DNA from: Meiothermus rufus DSM 22234
GTDB lineage: Bacteria > Deinococcota > Deinococci > Deinococcales > Thermaceae
DNA: 64,000 nucleotides
Reading direction: 5' to 3'
Assembly: GCF_000423425.1 (NCBI RefSeq)
Contig: NZ_AUHY01000009.1
Location: 1-64,000, forward strand
The stretch's first letter is position 1. Every line of letters starts with the position of its first letter. Below are positions 8,325 through 17,110 of the stretch, piece after piece. Below the pieces are notes generated by a model that was not told the origin of the DNA, searched no databases, and saw only the letters and a list, made by a program, of their open reading frames with translations. The translations under genes were made by a program, and so were the position numbers.

Positions 8325-8519
8325 CTAAAAATCGCGCAGCGGACGAGGCGCAGGGGGTGTGGGCTCGAGGGCCTCGGCCCAGCCCCGCAGCAATCCCGCA
8401 AGTTGCCGGCGAAGCGGGCGTTTGGGCAACAAGCCTTGCCCTCTGGCCTCCTGTTGGTAAAGGGCCACCTTTTCCCGGGCCAGCCTTTCCATCTCCAGCG
8501 CGTTGAACAGCGTGAACAT
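8325..8519 (-). CDS. Hypothetical 64-aa protein, first gene of the SHOCT/DUF2089 operon
   Basis: The predicted 64-residue protein starts MFTLFNALEMERLAREKVAL, continues with a basic, Leu-rich helical stretch (RPLRRQLAGLLRGWAEALE) and ends in a Pro-rich tail. No family is recognised. The ATG at 8519 has AGGAGGTG a few bases upstream, making it a strong start. A longer reading from 8588 would cross the promoter. The gap to the next gene is 13 bases. It is the promoter-proximal gene of the operon; amphipathic basic helices like this often bind membranes or partner proteins, but that is a guess. Confidence 0.7.
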   Translation of the reverse strand: MFTLFNALEMERLAREKVALYQQEARGQGLLPKRPLRRQLAGLLRGWAEALEPTPPAPRPLRDF

Positions 8520-8537
8520 CTTCCACCTCCTGCAAAT

Positions 8538-8567
8538 AATGTAACATATGGTTTTACATTTTGTCAA
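8538..8567 (-). promoter_or_regulatory. Promoter and candidate operator of the SHOCT/DUF2089 operon
   Basis: On the minus strand a perfect TTGACA (8562-8567) is followed after 18 bp by TACATT (8538-8543), giving a start about 12 bases further. An inverted repeat ATGTAA-N9-TTACAT (8539-8544 and 8554-8559) covers the -10 box and most of the spacer, where a repressor would block polymerase. The region also serves the divergent thioesterase gene at 8631. Confidence 0.65.
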
Positions 8568-8630
8568 ATACTGATTTCTATTTTTCAACCACTCGGTATC
8601 TCCCTAGGGCTCATCGTAAAATCCGAGGGT

Positions 8631-9035
8631 ATGCGTTTTCCCCTGCGTGTCCCCATTGAAGTACGCTTTAGCGACCTGGATACCCTAAAACACGTTAACA
8701 ATGCGGTTTATCTCACCTATGACGAGGTGGCTCGAGGCCACTACCTCCGGCGGGTAGGCGCAGCCATTGACGGGGGCAACTTCGTAATGGCCCGGGCCGA
8801 GGTGGACTACATCCGGCCTATCCTGTTTGGGCAGGCCGTCGAGGTGGCCTTACGGGTAGAGCGGGTGGGCCACTCGAGCTTTCGCACCCACAGCGAAATC
8901 TGGGCCGATGGCCAGCTCTCCGCCCGCATCAAGGTGGTGGTGGTCTGGCTGGAAGAGGGCCGGCCCGCTCGAGTCCCCGACTGGCTACGCCAGGCCATCC
9001 AAGCCTTTGAGCTCGAGCCGGTCGAGGGGTTGTAA
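8631..9035 (+). CDS. Acyl-CoA thioesterase, hotdog fold (4HBT type)
   Basis: This 134-residue single-hotdog protein is of the YbgC/FadM kind. The sequence RFSDLDTLKHVNNAVYLTYD matches the family's active-site motif with catalytic Asp and the HVNN turn, followed by the central helix and a sheet ending in KVVVVWLEEG. It should hydrolyse short- or medium-chain acyl-CoA; the true substrate is unknown. The ATG at 8631 follows GAGGGT closely. A TAAAAT at 8617-8622 could place transcription start almost at the ATG. Much longer in-frame readings extend into the neighbouring operon and are not credible. Confidence 0.85.
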   Translation: MRFPLRVPIEVRFSDLDTLKHVNNAVYLTYDEVARGHYLRRVGAAIDGGNFVMARAEVDYIRPILFGQAVEVALRVERVGHSSFRTHSEIWADGQLSARIKVVVVWLEEGRPARVPDWLRQAIQAFELEPVEGL

Positions 9036-9094
9036 AAAAGCCGCTTTTGGCCCCTACCCTATCTGCCTCTCATCTAGCGGGTTAGATTGAAGCC

Positions 9095-10117
9095 ATGCGC
9101 GCTCTATTGGCTCTACTGGTAGGGCTGGCGTTGGCCTGGGCTCAGGAAGCCCCTCCCGGTAGCTACGCGGTGGCCCGGATTGTGGCCATAGGTGAGCAAA
9201 GCGCCAAGGTACAGGTGGGCCCCCACCTGGTTGAAGCTGAGCTACCTACAGAGTCGCGCGCCTTCCGGGTGGGCCAGCAGGTGGTGGTCTACCAGGCCGA
9301 TGGCAAGACCTACATCGCTGAACCCTACCGCATCCCCTACCTGTGGGGGCTGCTAGGGCTTTTCGTGCTGGTCACCGTAGCCTTAGGGCGGGGCAAGGGC
9401 CTGCGCGGCCTGGTGGGCACTGCGGCCAGCCTGGCGGTGTTGGCTTTTTTTGTGGTGCCGCAGATTGCCGCAGGAAACAACCCCCTGCTCATCACCTTTT
9501 TGGGTGCGTTCGGCATTCTGGCCTTGTCGATTTACTTTGTACACGGTATCAATCGTAAGACCACCGCGGCCCTAATGGGCACCACCATCGCCGCTTTGGT
9601 GGCCCTGGTGCTGGCTGCACTGCTCACCGAGGGCCTGCAGTTTACTGGCCTGACCTCGGAAGAGGCCTTTCTAGCCCGTTTTCAACTGGGTGGGCAGCTT
9701 GACCTAGTCTCACTGTACCTAGCCGGGGTGGTGGTGGGCGCGCTAGGTGCACTCAACGACGTAACCGTCACCCAGGCAGCAGTGGTACAAGCCCTGGTAC
9801 AGGCCAACCCCCGCTACGGCTTGCGGGAGCTCTACGACCGAGGAATGGCGGTGGGTTTCGACCACATTGGCAGCCTGGTCAATACCCTGATCCTGGCCTA
9901 TGCCGCCGGTACCTTGCCTTTGCTGCTTTTGATCAGCCAAAGCGATGTGTCCCTAGTGCTGCTTATCAACAACGAAACCTTCGCCGCCGAGATCGTAACC
10001 ATGCTGGTTGGCTCGCTGGCCTTGGTGCTGGCCGTACCCCTCACCACCCTTATCGCTGCCTGGTTGTTCCGCGGAAGGTCGCTGGACTATATAGACCGGC
10101 GCTGGCCGAAAAGCTAG
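9095..10117 (+). CDS. YibE/F family membrane protein
   Basis: The 340-residue protein has a signal-like N-terminus (MRALLALLVGLALAWAQEA), an extracytoplasmic OB-like segment to about residue 80 (VARIVAIGEQSAKVQVG), then about seven hydrophobic segments. The family hallmark GALGALNDVTVTQAA and FDHIGSLVNTLILAYAAGTL are present. YibE/F proteins are conserved and widespread, with proposed transport roles but no firm function. No Shine-Dalgarno is visible; TAGATT (9083-9088) lies exactly six bases before the ATG, the spacing expected for a leaderless mRNA. Confidence 0.85.
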   Translation: MRALLALLVGLALAWAQEAPPGSYAVARIVAIGEQSAKVQVGPHLVEAELPTESRAFRVGQQVVVYQADGKTYIAEPYRIPYLWGLLGLFVLVTVALGRGKGLRGLVGTAASLAVLAFFVVPQIAAGNNPLLITFLGAFGILALSIYFVHGINRKTTAALMGTTIAALVALVLAALLTEGLQFTGLTSEEAFLARFQLGGQLDLVSLYLAGVVVGALGALNDVTVTQAAVVQALVQANPRYGLRELYDRGMAVGFDHIGSLVNTLILAYAAGTLPLLLLISQSDVSLVLLINNETFAAEIVTMLVGSLALVLAVPLTTLIAAWLFRGRSLDYIDRRWPKS

Positions 10118-10126
10118 CCAAGACAG

Positions 10127-10157
10127 AAAAAACGTAGGGGCCCCTTCGCACCCCTAC
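10127..10157 (-). terminator. Terminator of the nuo operon
   Basis: Reading leftward after the nuoN stop, GTAGGGG (10151-10157) and CCCCTAC (10134-10140) pair around a 10-base loop. One G and then six T on the minus strand follow (A at 10127-10132 on the given strand). This is a typical intrinsic terminator, 17 bases past nuoN. Confidence 0.75.
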
Positions 10158-10173
10158 TCCAAAGCCTTTAACT

Positions 10174-12432
10174 CTAGCGCACCTGAAGGGTGATGACGAC
10201 CAGCGGCGGCTCGGCCTCGGGCCTGCCTGTTTCCCGCACTTCGTAGGTGATCTCGCCGGGGCCAGGGTCGGAAAGGTAGCTCCAACCACAAGCTGGGTTG
10301 AGGGCTACCTCCTTACGACCCACCACCCCTTCCCCACGCTTGACCAACACCGTGTAGCTGGGGGCTGAGCCCAGCCCACCAAAGCGGAAGGGTCGAGAGA
10401 CGGTTCCTCCATCTTGCAGGTTGGTAAGGGTAAAGGCCTGGGTACAAGCCCCCGCCGCCTCGGGTTGGGGCACCACCAGACTCAGGCGAGCCCCAGCCAA
10501 AGCCCCCTCGGCCCGCACCTCGTAGACCCGGGTTCCTGCCTCTGGGGGCGGCACATTCAGACTCCAGCGGCCATTGGCATCGGCCACTACCCGCCCCAGG
10601 CTAGCCCCGTCCTCGAGCACCTCCAAAACCTGGTTGGGCTGGGCCACCCCTGCTAGAGCAAAGCCGCTAGCGGCCACGGTACTCCCCTCTGGCAAACCCA
10701 CAAAGACCGGCTCCGTAGGCCAGACCAGGCTTATCCGTATGCTGGCCCCGGTAGCCTGCCCCGCCCGGCGGACCTGGTAGGTGTGGGGGCCGGCCTGCAA
10801 GGCGGTCTCCAACTTAGACGCCGCCGGGTCGAAGCGCCAGGTGCCCTCCGGCCCCACCGTCACCACCCCCAGGGGCGTATCGTTATCGAGGAGCTCGAGA
10901 ATCTCCCCAGGCCGGCCCGTCCCCTCTAGGGTGTAGCGGCCTATCTCCACCGTGGCCCCGTCCGCCGGGGCACGGATGGTCAGGCTAGCCAGGGGGGTCA
11001 AGCCGGTACTAAAGGCCCGCAGGCCCAGCCCAGGCCAGAACGAGAGCAAGGCCAAGAGGAGCATAGCCCCCCACAACAAAGCCTGTGCGGGTGCTGCGGT
11101 ACGGCTGGCTGGAGCCATCAGGGCCTGGGTGAGGCCCAGAGGAGCGGAGGCCAGGGGAACCCCAGGAGCCTCCGAGGCCCCAAAGCGGGCCACCGCTGCC
11201 TCAGCCTCGCGATCCTCGGCCTCCTGCTGGGGGGTGGGCTGGCTAAACACCAGGAAAAAGGTCTTGAGGTAGTAGTAAGCCCCGATGGCCGAAGTCACCA
11301 AAGCCAGCACCACCAGCCCGTAGAACCCTCCTCGAGCCGCCTCCTGGAAAACCAAATACTTGGCCCAGAAGCCGGCCAAAGGCGGCAGGCCCAGTACCGA
11401 GAGAATACCCAGGCCCATCGCGCCACCCAGCAAAGGCTTGCGGTACCACAACCCGCGCAGCCGTTCCAGGGGCACCTCCTGGTTAGAGAGCATAGAGAGC
11501 ACGGCAAAAATCAGACCGGTAGCTAGGGCATAGGTCAGTAGGTAAAAGGGGATGGTGGCCTGGCCCGTAGGCCCCAGCAGCCCTAGGCCGATATACCCCG
11601 CGTTGGCGATGGAAGAGTAAGCAAAAAGCCGCTTGGCCTCGGTCTGGGCTAAAGCGCCCAGGTTCCCAAACACGGTGGTCAGGGCTACCAGCATCGCCAG
11701 CGCCACACCCCAGGCCTCGAGGCCTTCGGGAGTAAAGATGCGCAGCATGGCGGCGAAGGCCGCGGCCTTGACCGCGGTGGCCATGAACAGCGTTACTACG
11801 GTGGGGCTACCCTGGTAGACATCCGGCGACCACCACTGGAACGGCACCATAGCCGTCTTGAAAGCAAAAGCCACCAATATGAGGAGCAAAGCCAGAATAT
11901 ACAGCGGCCCCGAACCCACCGCCCCGGCGTTGAAACTACCGGTAGCGCCAAAGTACAAGGCTATGCCGTACAAGAAGGTAGCCGCCCCCAAGGCCCCCAG
12001 CAAAAAGTACTTTAGGCCAGCCTCGAAGCCCTTTTCGTCGCGCTGCCAGGCGGCCATCACGTACAAGGGCAGGGAGAAGACCTCGAGGGCAATGAGCAGC
12101 ACCACCAGGTTGGGGCTGCTGGCCATCAGATGCATTCCGGTGACCGCATAGAGCACCAATAGAGGAAACTCAAACTTCTTGGCCGGGCCTAAAAGCAAAG
12201 CCCAAAGCCCGCCCAGGATGGCCACCAGACTCAGGCCCCGAGCCAGGGTGTCGAAACGGTAAAGCCCGCCAAAGGCCTCGTAGGTCTCTCCCCAGCCCAC
12301 CACACAGAACAAGCCCGCCAGCCCTAGGCCCAAAGCACTCAGCCAGCGGTTGGTCTCGCGGGGGATGACAAAGGCCAGCAGGGAAAGCAGGGTGGCCAAC
12401 CCCGCCAGCGTGTATAGAGTTAGCAGGCTCAC
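10174..12432 (-). CDS. nuoN: NADH-quinone oxidoreductase subunit N with C-terminal Ig-like repeats
   Basis: NuoN (Nqo14) is one of the three antiporter-like proton-pumping subunits in the membrane arm of complex I. Residues 1 to about 475 are the 14-helix core, with FKTAMVPFQWWSPDVYQGSP and KYFLLGALGA. The protein is 752 residues, whereas Thermus Nqo14 is about 430. An Ala/Pro-rich insert at about 400-450 precedes the last helix. After the last helix (about 451-470) come three repeats of about 85 residues (484-570, 573-655, 662-750) with Ig-like patterns such as LTIRAPADGATVEIGRYTLE, PEGTWRFDP and ANGRWSLNVP. The third contains two Cys. The reading frame is uninterrupted. The GTG start overlaps the nuoM stop (GTGA). 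Confidence 0.93.
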   Translation of the reverse strand: MSLLTLYTLAGLATLLSLLAFVIPRETNRWLSALGLGLAGLFCVVGWGETYEAFGGLYRFDTLARGLSLVAILGGLWALLLGPAKKFEFPLLVLYAVTGMHLMASSPNLVVLLIALEVFSLPLYVMAAWQRDEKGFEAGLKYFLLGALGAATFLYGIALYFGATGSFNAGAVGSGPLYILALLLILVAFAFKTAMVPFQWWSPDVYQGSPTVVTLFMATAVKAAAFAAMLRIFTPEGLEAWGVALAMLVALTTVFGNLGALAQTEAKRLFAYSSIANAGYIGLGLLGPTGQATIPFYLLTYALATGLIFAVLSMLSNQEVPLERLRGLWYRKPLLGGAMGLGILSVLGLPPLAGFWAKYLVFQEAARGGFYGLVVLALVTSAIGAYYYLKTFFLVFSQPTPQQEAEDREAEAAVARFGASEAPGVPLASAPLGLTQALMAPASRTAAPAQALLWGAMLLLALLSFWPGLGLRAFSTGLTPLASLTIRAPADGATVEIGRYTLEGTGRPGEILELLDNDTPLGVVTVGPEGTWRFDPAASKLETALQAGPHTYQVRRAGQATGASIRISLVWPTEPVFVGLPEGSTVAASGFALAGVAQPNQVLEVLEDGASLGRVVADANGRWSLNVPPPEAGTRVYEVRAEGALAGARLSLVVPQPEAAGACTQAFTLTNLQDGGTVSRPFRFGGLGSAPSYTVLVKRGEGVVGRKEVALNPACGWSYLSDPGPGEITYEVRETGRPEAEPPLVVITLQVR

Positions 12433-13850
12433 GAGGCACCTCCTACCAAGGCCGCCAGCGCCCTACCCAGGGGCTCTAAGTAGGTGGTGAACAGCTTGGG
12501 ATAAAGGCCCATCAATAGCAACACCCCCACCGTTAGCACGGCAAAGCCCCACTCCCGCCCCGCGAGGTCGGGAACCACCTGGGCCTGGGGCTTCTCTTGA
12601 AAGAGTTTTTGGAAGGCCGATAGCGCATAGGCCGCCGCAGCAATTACCGAAAGGAAGGCCAAGAAGGTAAGCCAGGGAGCCACCTGATAGGCCCCCAAAA
12701 GCACCAAGAGCTCACCAGGGAAGCCAGAGAGGCCCGGCAGACCAATCATGGCCATAAGGATGAACATACCCAGCACATACAGGGCCGGAGCATGCCGGGC
12801 CAGCCCCCGTACTGGAGCCACCTCGAGGCTACTCGTGCGCTGGTAGACCCGGCCTACCAGCAAAAACATGGCCGACCCGTAGACCATCGAAGCTCCCAGC
12901 AAGTACAAAGCCCCCACTGTTCCCTCGGCAGTACCGCTAAAAAGCCCCAGGGCCCCCACCCCCATGTGGGAAACCCCAGCGTAGGCCAGAAGGGTTTTCC
13001 AATCCGGCGCACTGAAGGCCAGCCAGGCCGCATAGAGGGCACCAAAAGCCGCCAGGAAGAGCAACAATCCTTGGAACTCGCGAAAACCCTCCGGTACCAA
13101 AGGCAGCGCCCACTTAAAGAAGGCAAAAATCCCCACCTTGTAGAGGGTGCCCATGGCATCGGCCAAGCCCGAGGGGTGGTTCTGCTGGTGGAAGCTGGGC
13201 AGCCAAGCATGTAGGGGGAAGAGGGGGGTTTTGACCGCAAAGGCGATCAGGAAGCCCAAAAAAGCCAGCGCAGCCGCACTGCCCCCCAGCGGATGGGCCG
13301 CCAGGTCAGCGTAGAGGAAGCTTGGCGCTCCCCCCAGGTAGCGCACCGCAAAGATGGCCGCCAGCATGGGCAGCGAGCCTACCAGGGTGAACAGGGCAAA
13401 AATGTAGATGGCCCGCAGCCGCTCCGGCCCGCCGTAAAACCACAGCATGAGCAAAGCAGGAATTAAGGTAGCCTCGAAGAAGGCGTAGAAAAGGAGCAGA
13501 TCCTGGGCGGCGAAGATACCCAAAAGCCCGGTCTGCATCAAGAAGGCCAGCGCCAAAAAGCGGACGGGTACCTCGGCTACCCACACCCCCAGCAGCACCA
13601 CCAGGTTTACCGCCAGCCACAGCAGCAGTCCAGCCCCATCCAATCCCAGCGCGTAGTAAACCCCTACCTCGGGCAAAAAGGGCGTCTGGCTGGTGTAGGC
13701 CAGGCCTTGGCCGCCATAGCCAGCAAACAAGAACAAGGAAACCAGCAGGCTTAGCCCCGCCGCCACCAAGGCAAAGGCCCGGCCCAGGCTAGGCCACAAC
13801 AGGAGCAATAGACCTGCCAGGAGGGGCCACCACAACCCTAGATGAATCAT
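12429..13850 (-). CDS. nuoM: NADH-quinone oxidoreductase subunit M
   Basis: NuoM (Nqo13) is an antiporter-like proton-pumping subunit of complex I. The product has 473 residues and about 14 hydrophobic helices. It shows [20 protein letters not shown] (with the conserved Lys and the helix-7 break), [20 protein letters not shown] with the conserved Glu, and [17 protein letters not shown]. The ATG at 13848-13850 overlaps the nuoL stop as ATGA. A G-rich ribosome binding site (GGGGGTG) lies just upstream. An alternative start at 13865 would lie inside nuoL. The downstream nuoN also overlaps by 4 bases, indicating tight translational coupling. Confidence 0.95.
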   Translation of the reverse strand: MIHLGLWWPLLAGLLLLLWPSLGRAFALVAAGLSLLVSLFLFAGYGGQGLAYTSQTPFLPEVGVYYALGLDGAGLLLWLAVNLVVLLGVWVAEVPVRFLALAFLMQTGLLGIFAAQDLLLFYAFFEATLIPALLMLWFYGGPERLRAIYIFALFTLVGSLPMLAAIFAVRYLGGAPSFLYADLAAHPLGGSAAALAFLGFLIAFAVKTPLFPLHAWLPSFHQQNHPSGLADAMGTLYKVGIFAFFKWALPLVPEGFREFQGLLLFLAAFGALYAAWLAFSAPDWKTLLAYAGVSHMGVGALGLFSGTAEGTVGALYLLGASMVYGSAMFLLVGRVYQRTSSLEVAPVRGLARHAPALYVLGMFILMAMIGLPGLSGFPGELLVLLGAYQVAPWLTFLAFLSVIAAAAYALSAFQKLFQEKPQAQVVPDLAGREWGFAVLTVGVLLLMGLYPKLFTTYLEPLGRALAALVGGAS

Positions 13851-15679
13851 CGCAACACCCCCCACAGCAAGAGGAGAACCAAGGCCAGCAAAAAGCCCAG
13901 GAGGTAGAGCCGCAGGGCCCCGGCCTCGAGCCGGGCCAAGAGCCCACCTAGCCCACCCATCAGACTGCCCAAGCCGGCAAACCCTCCTAGCAAGCCCCGG
14001 TCAGCGCTAAACAGCAGCTCGGCCAGGGCTTTGAGGGGGTTCACCAACAGAGTGTTATAGAGCATATCCACGTAGAAACCATTCAGCGCAGCTTGCTGGA
14101 AACGGGCATACCACTGGGGCAAAGGTTGCTGGAAGAAGCGGAAGCCCCAGAGCAAAACCCCAATCGCCACCAACGCTGAGACGATAATCAGGGTCCACTC
14201 GGTCCAGACCGGCAGCTTTTCGTGGGGAAACTCGCCAATGGCCTTGCTGAGGAAGGGCTCGAGGAAGTTCTTGTAGTCGATCACATACGGCAAGCCGATA
14301 AACCCTACCCCTAAAGCACCGCCCATCAGGATGTGATTAGGCCAGAGCATGACCGGAGGGCTTTCGTGAGGGTGGGCCTTACCCCGATACTCCCCCAGGA
14401 AGACCAGGACATACCAGCGGATGGAGTACAGCGCTGCCAACGCCGAGGCCAGCAACATTAGGGCCCACAGCCAAGGCCCATACTCAAAGGTGTAGGCCAG
14501 AATGGCGTCTTTGGACCAAAAACCAGCCAGAGGGGGCAGTCCACCCGAGGCCAGCGCCGCCACCAGGCCATGCCGGTGGGTGATAGGCAGGTGCTTGCGC
14601 ATCCCACCCATCTGCCGCACGTCCTGCTCCCCACCCAGCGCATGGATGACCGAGCCCGAGGTCATGAACATCAGGGCCTTGAAGAAGGCATGGGTAACGA
14701 TGTGAAAGATAGCTACCCAGTAGGCCCCCACCCCCACCGCCACGAACATAAAACCTAGTTGGGAAAGGGTGGTGTAGGCCACTATGCGCTTGATATCCCA
14801 CTGGCCCAGGGAGCACAAAGCCCCATAAAAGGCCGTCAGAAGGCCCAGAGCCACGATCGACCCGGCAAGAAAAGCATCGCCATGAAGGATAAAGGCATGC
14901 CGTACCAACAAATAGACCCCCGCCGTCACCATGGTGGCCGCGTGAATCAAGGCCGAGACCGGGGTGGGACCGGCCATAGCATCCGGCAACCAGACCATCA
15001 GGGGTACCTGGGCACTCTTACCGATAGCACCTATCAGCAAAAAGAAGCCAGCCAGGCTCAGGGTAGTAAAGCTATACCCCCCAGCTTCGACCTTCTCCAC
15101 CAGCTCGGAGATGGAGAGGGTACCGAACATGCTCCAAAGCAAGCCCATGGCCAGCAAAAAGCCCAGATCGCCAATGCGGTTGACAATAAAAGCCTTGCGG
15201 GCCGAGTCGGCGTTGACCCGCTCGGTGTACCAGAAGCCAATCAGCAGGTAGGAGGCCAAGCCCACCCCCTCCCAGCCGATGAAGACCACCGGCAGGCTAT
15301 CGCCCAGCACCAGCACCAGCATGGCCGCGATAAATAGGTTGAAATAACTGAAAAAGCGGCTATAGCCAGCGTCGCCGTGCATGTAGCCAATGGCCCAGAG
15401 GTGGATCAGAAAGCCCACTCCGCTGACCACCATCAGCATCACACCGGAAAGGTTGTCCAGGCGCAGGCTGAAAGGAATCCCCGGCAGCCACTCCGCTAAA
15501 GTCCACTTAGCCCCACCCTGAAGTAAGAGCCAAAAACCCAGCAGGAAGCTGCCCAGCACCAAGAAAGAGGCCAGCCAGCCTGCCGCAGGCTCGCCGATAC
15601 GTCGGCCCCAAAGGCCCAGCAGGACAAAACCTAGCAAGGGCAGGGCCACGATTAGGGGAAGCAGTACGGTCTCTTGCAT
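13847..15679 (-). CDS. nuoL: NADH-quinone oxidoreductase subunit L
   Basis: NuoL (Nqo12) is the distal proton-pumping subunit, carrying the long lateral helix that clamps the other antiporter-like subunits. The 610-residue protein contains [55 protein letters not shown] and the [20 protein letters not shown] segment. These are the conserved charged residues of the family. The length matches the Thermus subunit. The ATG at 15679 immediately follows the nuoK stop (15680). No irregularity was seen. Confidence 0.96.
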   Translation of the reverse strand: MQETVLLPLIVALPLLGFVLLGLWGRRIGEPAAGWLASFLVLGSFLLGFWLLLQGGAKWTLAEWLPGIPFSLRLDNLSGVMLMVVSGVGFLIHLWAIGYMHGDAGYSRFFSYFNLFIAAMLVLVLGDSLPVVFIGWEGVGLASYLLIGFWYTERVNADSARKAFIVNRIGDLGFLLAMGLLWSMFGTLSISELVEKVEAGGYSFTTLSLAGFFLLIGAIGKSAQVPLMVWLPDAMAGPTPVSALIHAATMVTAGVYLLVRHAFILHGDAFLAGSIVALGLLTAFYGALCSLGQWDIKRIVAYTTLSQLGFMFVAVGVGAYWVAIFHIVTHAFFKALMFMTSGSVIHALGGEQDVRQMGGMRKHLPITHRHGLVAALASGGLPPLAGFWSKDAILAYTFEYGPWLWALMLLASALAALYSIRWYVLVFLGEYRGKAHPHESPPVMLWPNHILMGGALGVGFIGLPYVIDYKNFLEPFLSKAIGEFPHEKLPVWTEWTLIIVSALVAIGVLLWGFRFFQQPLPQWYARFQQAALNGFYVDMLYNTLLVNPLKALAELLFSADRGLLGGFAGLGSLMGGLGGLLARLEAGALRLYLLGFLLALVLLLLWGVLR

Positions 15680-15970
15680 CTACCACCTCAGTTGGCGCAG
15701 CTCGTCGATGTTGGTGGTCTCGCGGCGGCGGAAAATCGCCACAATCAGCCCCAGGCCCACCGCCACCTCGGCGGCAGCCATAGCGATGATAAAGAGCACC
15801 ACCACCTGGGCATCCAGACTGCCGGTGAGGCGGGCCAGGCTCACCAGGGCTAAAGCCGCCGCGTTGAGCATAAGTTCGATAGAAAGAAAGACCAGGATGG
15901 CCGTACGCCGGGTAAGCACCCCATAAGCCCCAAGGGAGAAGAGCAGAGCCGAAGCAAGCAGCCAGATCAC
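15680..15970 (-). CDS. nuoK: NADH-quinone oxidoreductase subunit K
   Basis: NuoK (Nqo11) is a 96-residue, three-helix membrane subunit related to MnhC. It contributes a conserved Glu pair to the proton path: Glu in LSIELMLNAAALALV (helix 2) and in AMAAAEVAVGLGLIVAIF (helix 3). Both are present. The ATG at 15970 overlaps the nuoJ stop as ATGA. The length is normal for the family. Confidence 0.95.
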   Translation of the reverse strand: MIWLLASALLFSLGAYGVLTRRTAILVFLSIELMLNAAALALVSLARLTGSLDAQVVVLFIIAMAAAEVAVGLGLIVAIFRRRETTNIDELRQLRW

Positions 15971-16533
15971 GGCCCCACCTCCACTTTTTCCTCCTTCTGG
16001 GAGGGGTGGGCAGGGTGAGTGGTGGCCGCAAGGATGCGTTCAGGCTCCACCAACACTACCGCAGCCACTGTGGCCACCAGTAGCAGAAAGCCCACCGCCA
16101 AAAGGGCGAACAGCCACTTTTCTGGATCGTAAAGCAAGGGCCCTAGGGCCTGGGGCAGCCCCCCGCCCAACGCGGGTGGGTTGGCAGCAGGCTGGTAGCG
16201 TATCAACCCATACACCAACACTCCGGCCAACCCCAACGCCCCTAGGGCAGCAGCCCAGGGCAGGCGGGGCAGCAGGTCGAGGCCTACATTGGCGTTAGCC
16301 GCCGAGAGCAGCATAATGACAAACAAAAACAGCACCACGATGGCCCCAGCGTAGACGATGATTTGAATCATGGCCACGAAGCGAGCCTCGAGGGCCACGT
16401 ACACCCCGGCCACCAGCAAAAAGTTGGCGATGAGGGCTAGCGCCGCGTGCACCGCGTTTTGCAAGCGCACCACGGCCAGGCCGCTCAGCACCAACAAGAA
16501 GAGGACCACCATCTCCCAAAATCCAACACTCAT
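15967..16533 (-). CDS. nuoJ: NADH-quinone oxidoreductase subunit J
   Basis: NuoJ (Nqo10) is a membrane subunit whose third helix contains a pi-bulge near the quinone and E-channel region. The 188-residue product has five hydrophobic helices and the conserved segment FVAMIQIIVYAGAIVVLFLF. The C-terminal tail is charged and His/Glu-rich (HPAHPSQKEEKVEVGP). I chose the ATG at 16533, which has GGAGGAACCG directly upstream; the longer frame to 16617 runs into nuoI and has no start signal. There is a 37-base gap to nuoI. Confidence 0.94.
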   Translation of the reverse strand: MSVGFWEMVVLFLLVLSGLAVVRLQNAVHAALALIANFLLVAGVYVALEARFVAMIQIIVYAGAIVVLFLFVIMLLSAANANVGLDLLPRLPWAAALGALGLAGVLVYGLIRYQPAANPPALGGGLPQALGPLLYDPEKWLFALLAVGFLLLVATVAAVVLVEPERILAATTHPAHPSQKEEKVEVGP

Positions 16534-16570
16534 CGGTTCCTCCAAGGGGCAAAGCCACCGCCCAGAGATT

Positions 16571-17110
16571 CTACTTGGCCTTGGGGGGTCGGACACCCTC
16601 GAGTTCCGGGCGCACATAGGGCACGGTGTAGCCCCGCTTGACTGGCTTTCCCGTATAAGCGGCCTCGCGGCGCTGCGGCTTGGTACCCTCTACCTCGACC
16701 AGCATGTCCTCCTTGCCGTAGACGAAATCGGCATAACGGTAATCGGCCATCTCAAAGTCGTAGCCCATCACCACCGCCCCAGTGGGGCAGGCCTCCTCGC
16801 ACAGGCCACAGAAGATACAGCGCAGCATGTTGATCTCGTAGACCTTGGCATAACGTTCCCCAGCGCTCACCGGATTACTGGGGTCGTTTTCAGCCGCTTC
16901 CACGTAGATGGCGTAGGCCGGGCAGGCTGCTGCACATAGCGAACAGCCAATGCATTTTTCCAGACCGTTGGGGTGCCGGGTCAGCACGTGCCGTCCGTGG
17001 AAGCGCGGCTTAAGCGGAACCGGCGCATCGGGGTAGGGAATGGTTACGGGCTTGGAAAACAGCGCCTTGAGGGTGATACCCATGCTTTGGGCTAGGGCTG
17101 CAATGCTCAT
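16571..17110 (-). CDS. nuoI: NADH-quinone oxidoreductase subunit I
   Basis: NuoI (Nqo9) carries the two 4Fe-4S clusters N6a and N6b that pass electrons from the peripheral arm to N2. The 179-residue protein has both motifs intact: [18 protein letters not shown] and [19 protein letters not shown]. The N-terminal amphipathic helix ([18 protein letters not shown]) anchors it to the membrane arm. The ATG at 17110 overlaps the nuoH stop by 4 bases. Length is as in Thermus. Confidence 0.96.
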   Translation of the reverse strand: MSIAALAQSMGITLKALFSKPVTIPYPDAPVPLKPRFHGRHVLTRHPNGLEKCIGCSLCAAACPAYAIYVEAAENDPSNPVSAGERYAKVYEINMLRCIFCGLCEEACPTGAVVMGYDFEMADYRYADFVYGKEDMLVEVEGTKPQRREAAYTGKPVKRGYTVPYVRPELEGVRPPKAK

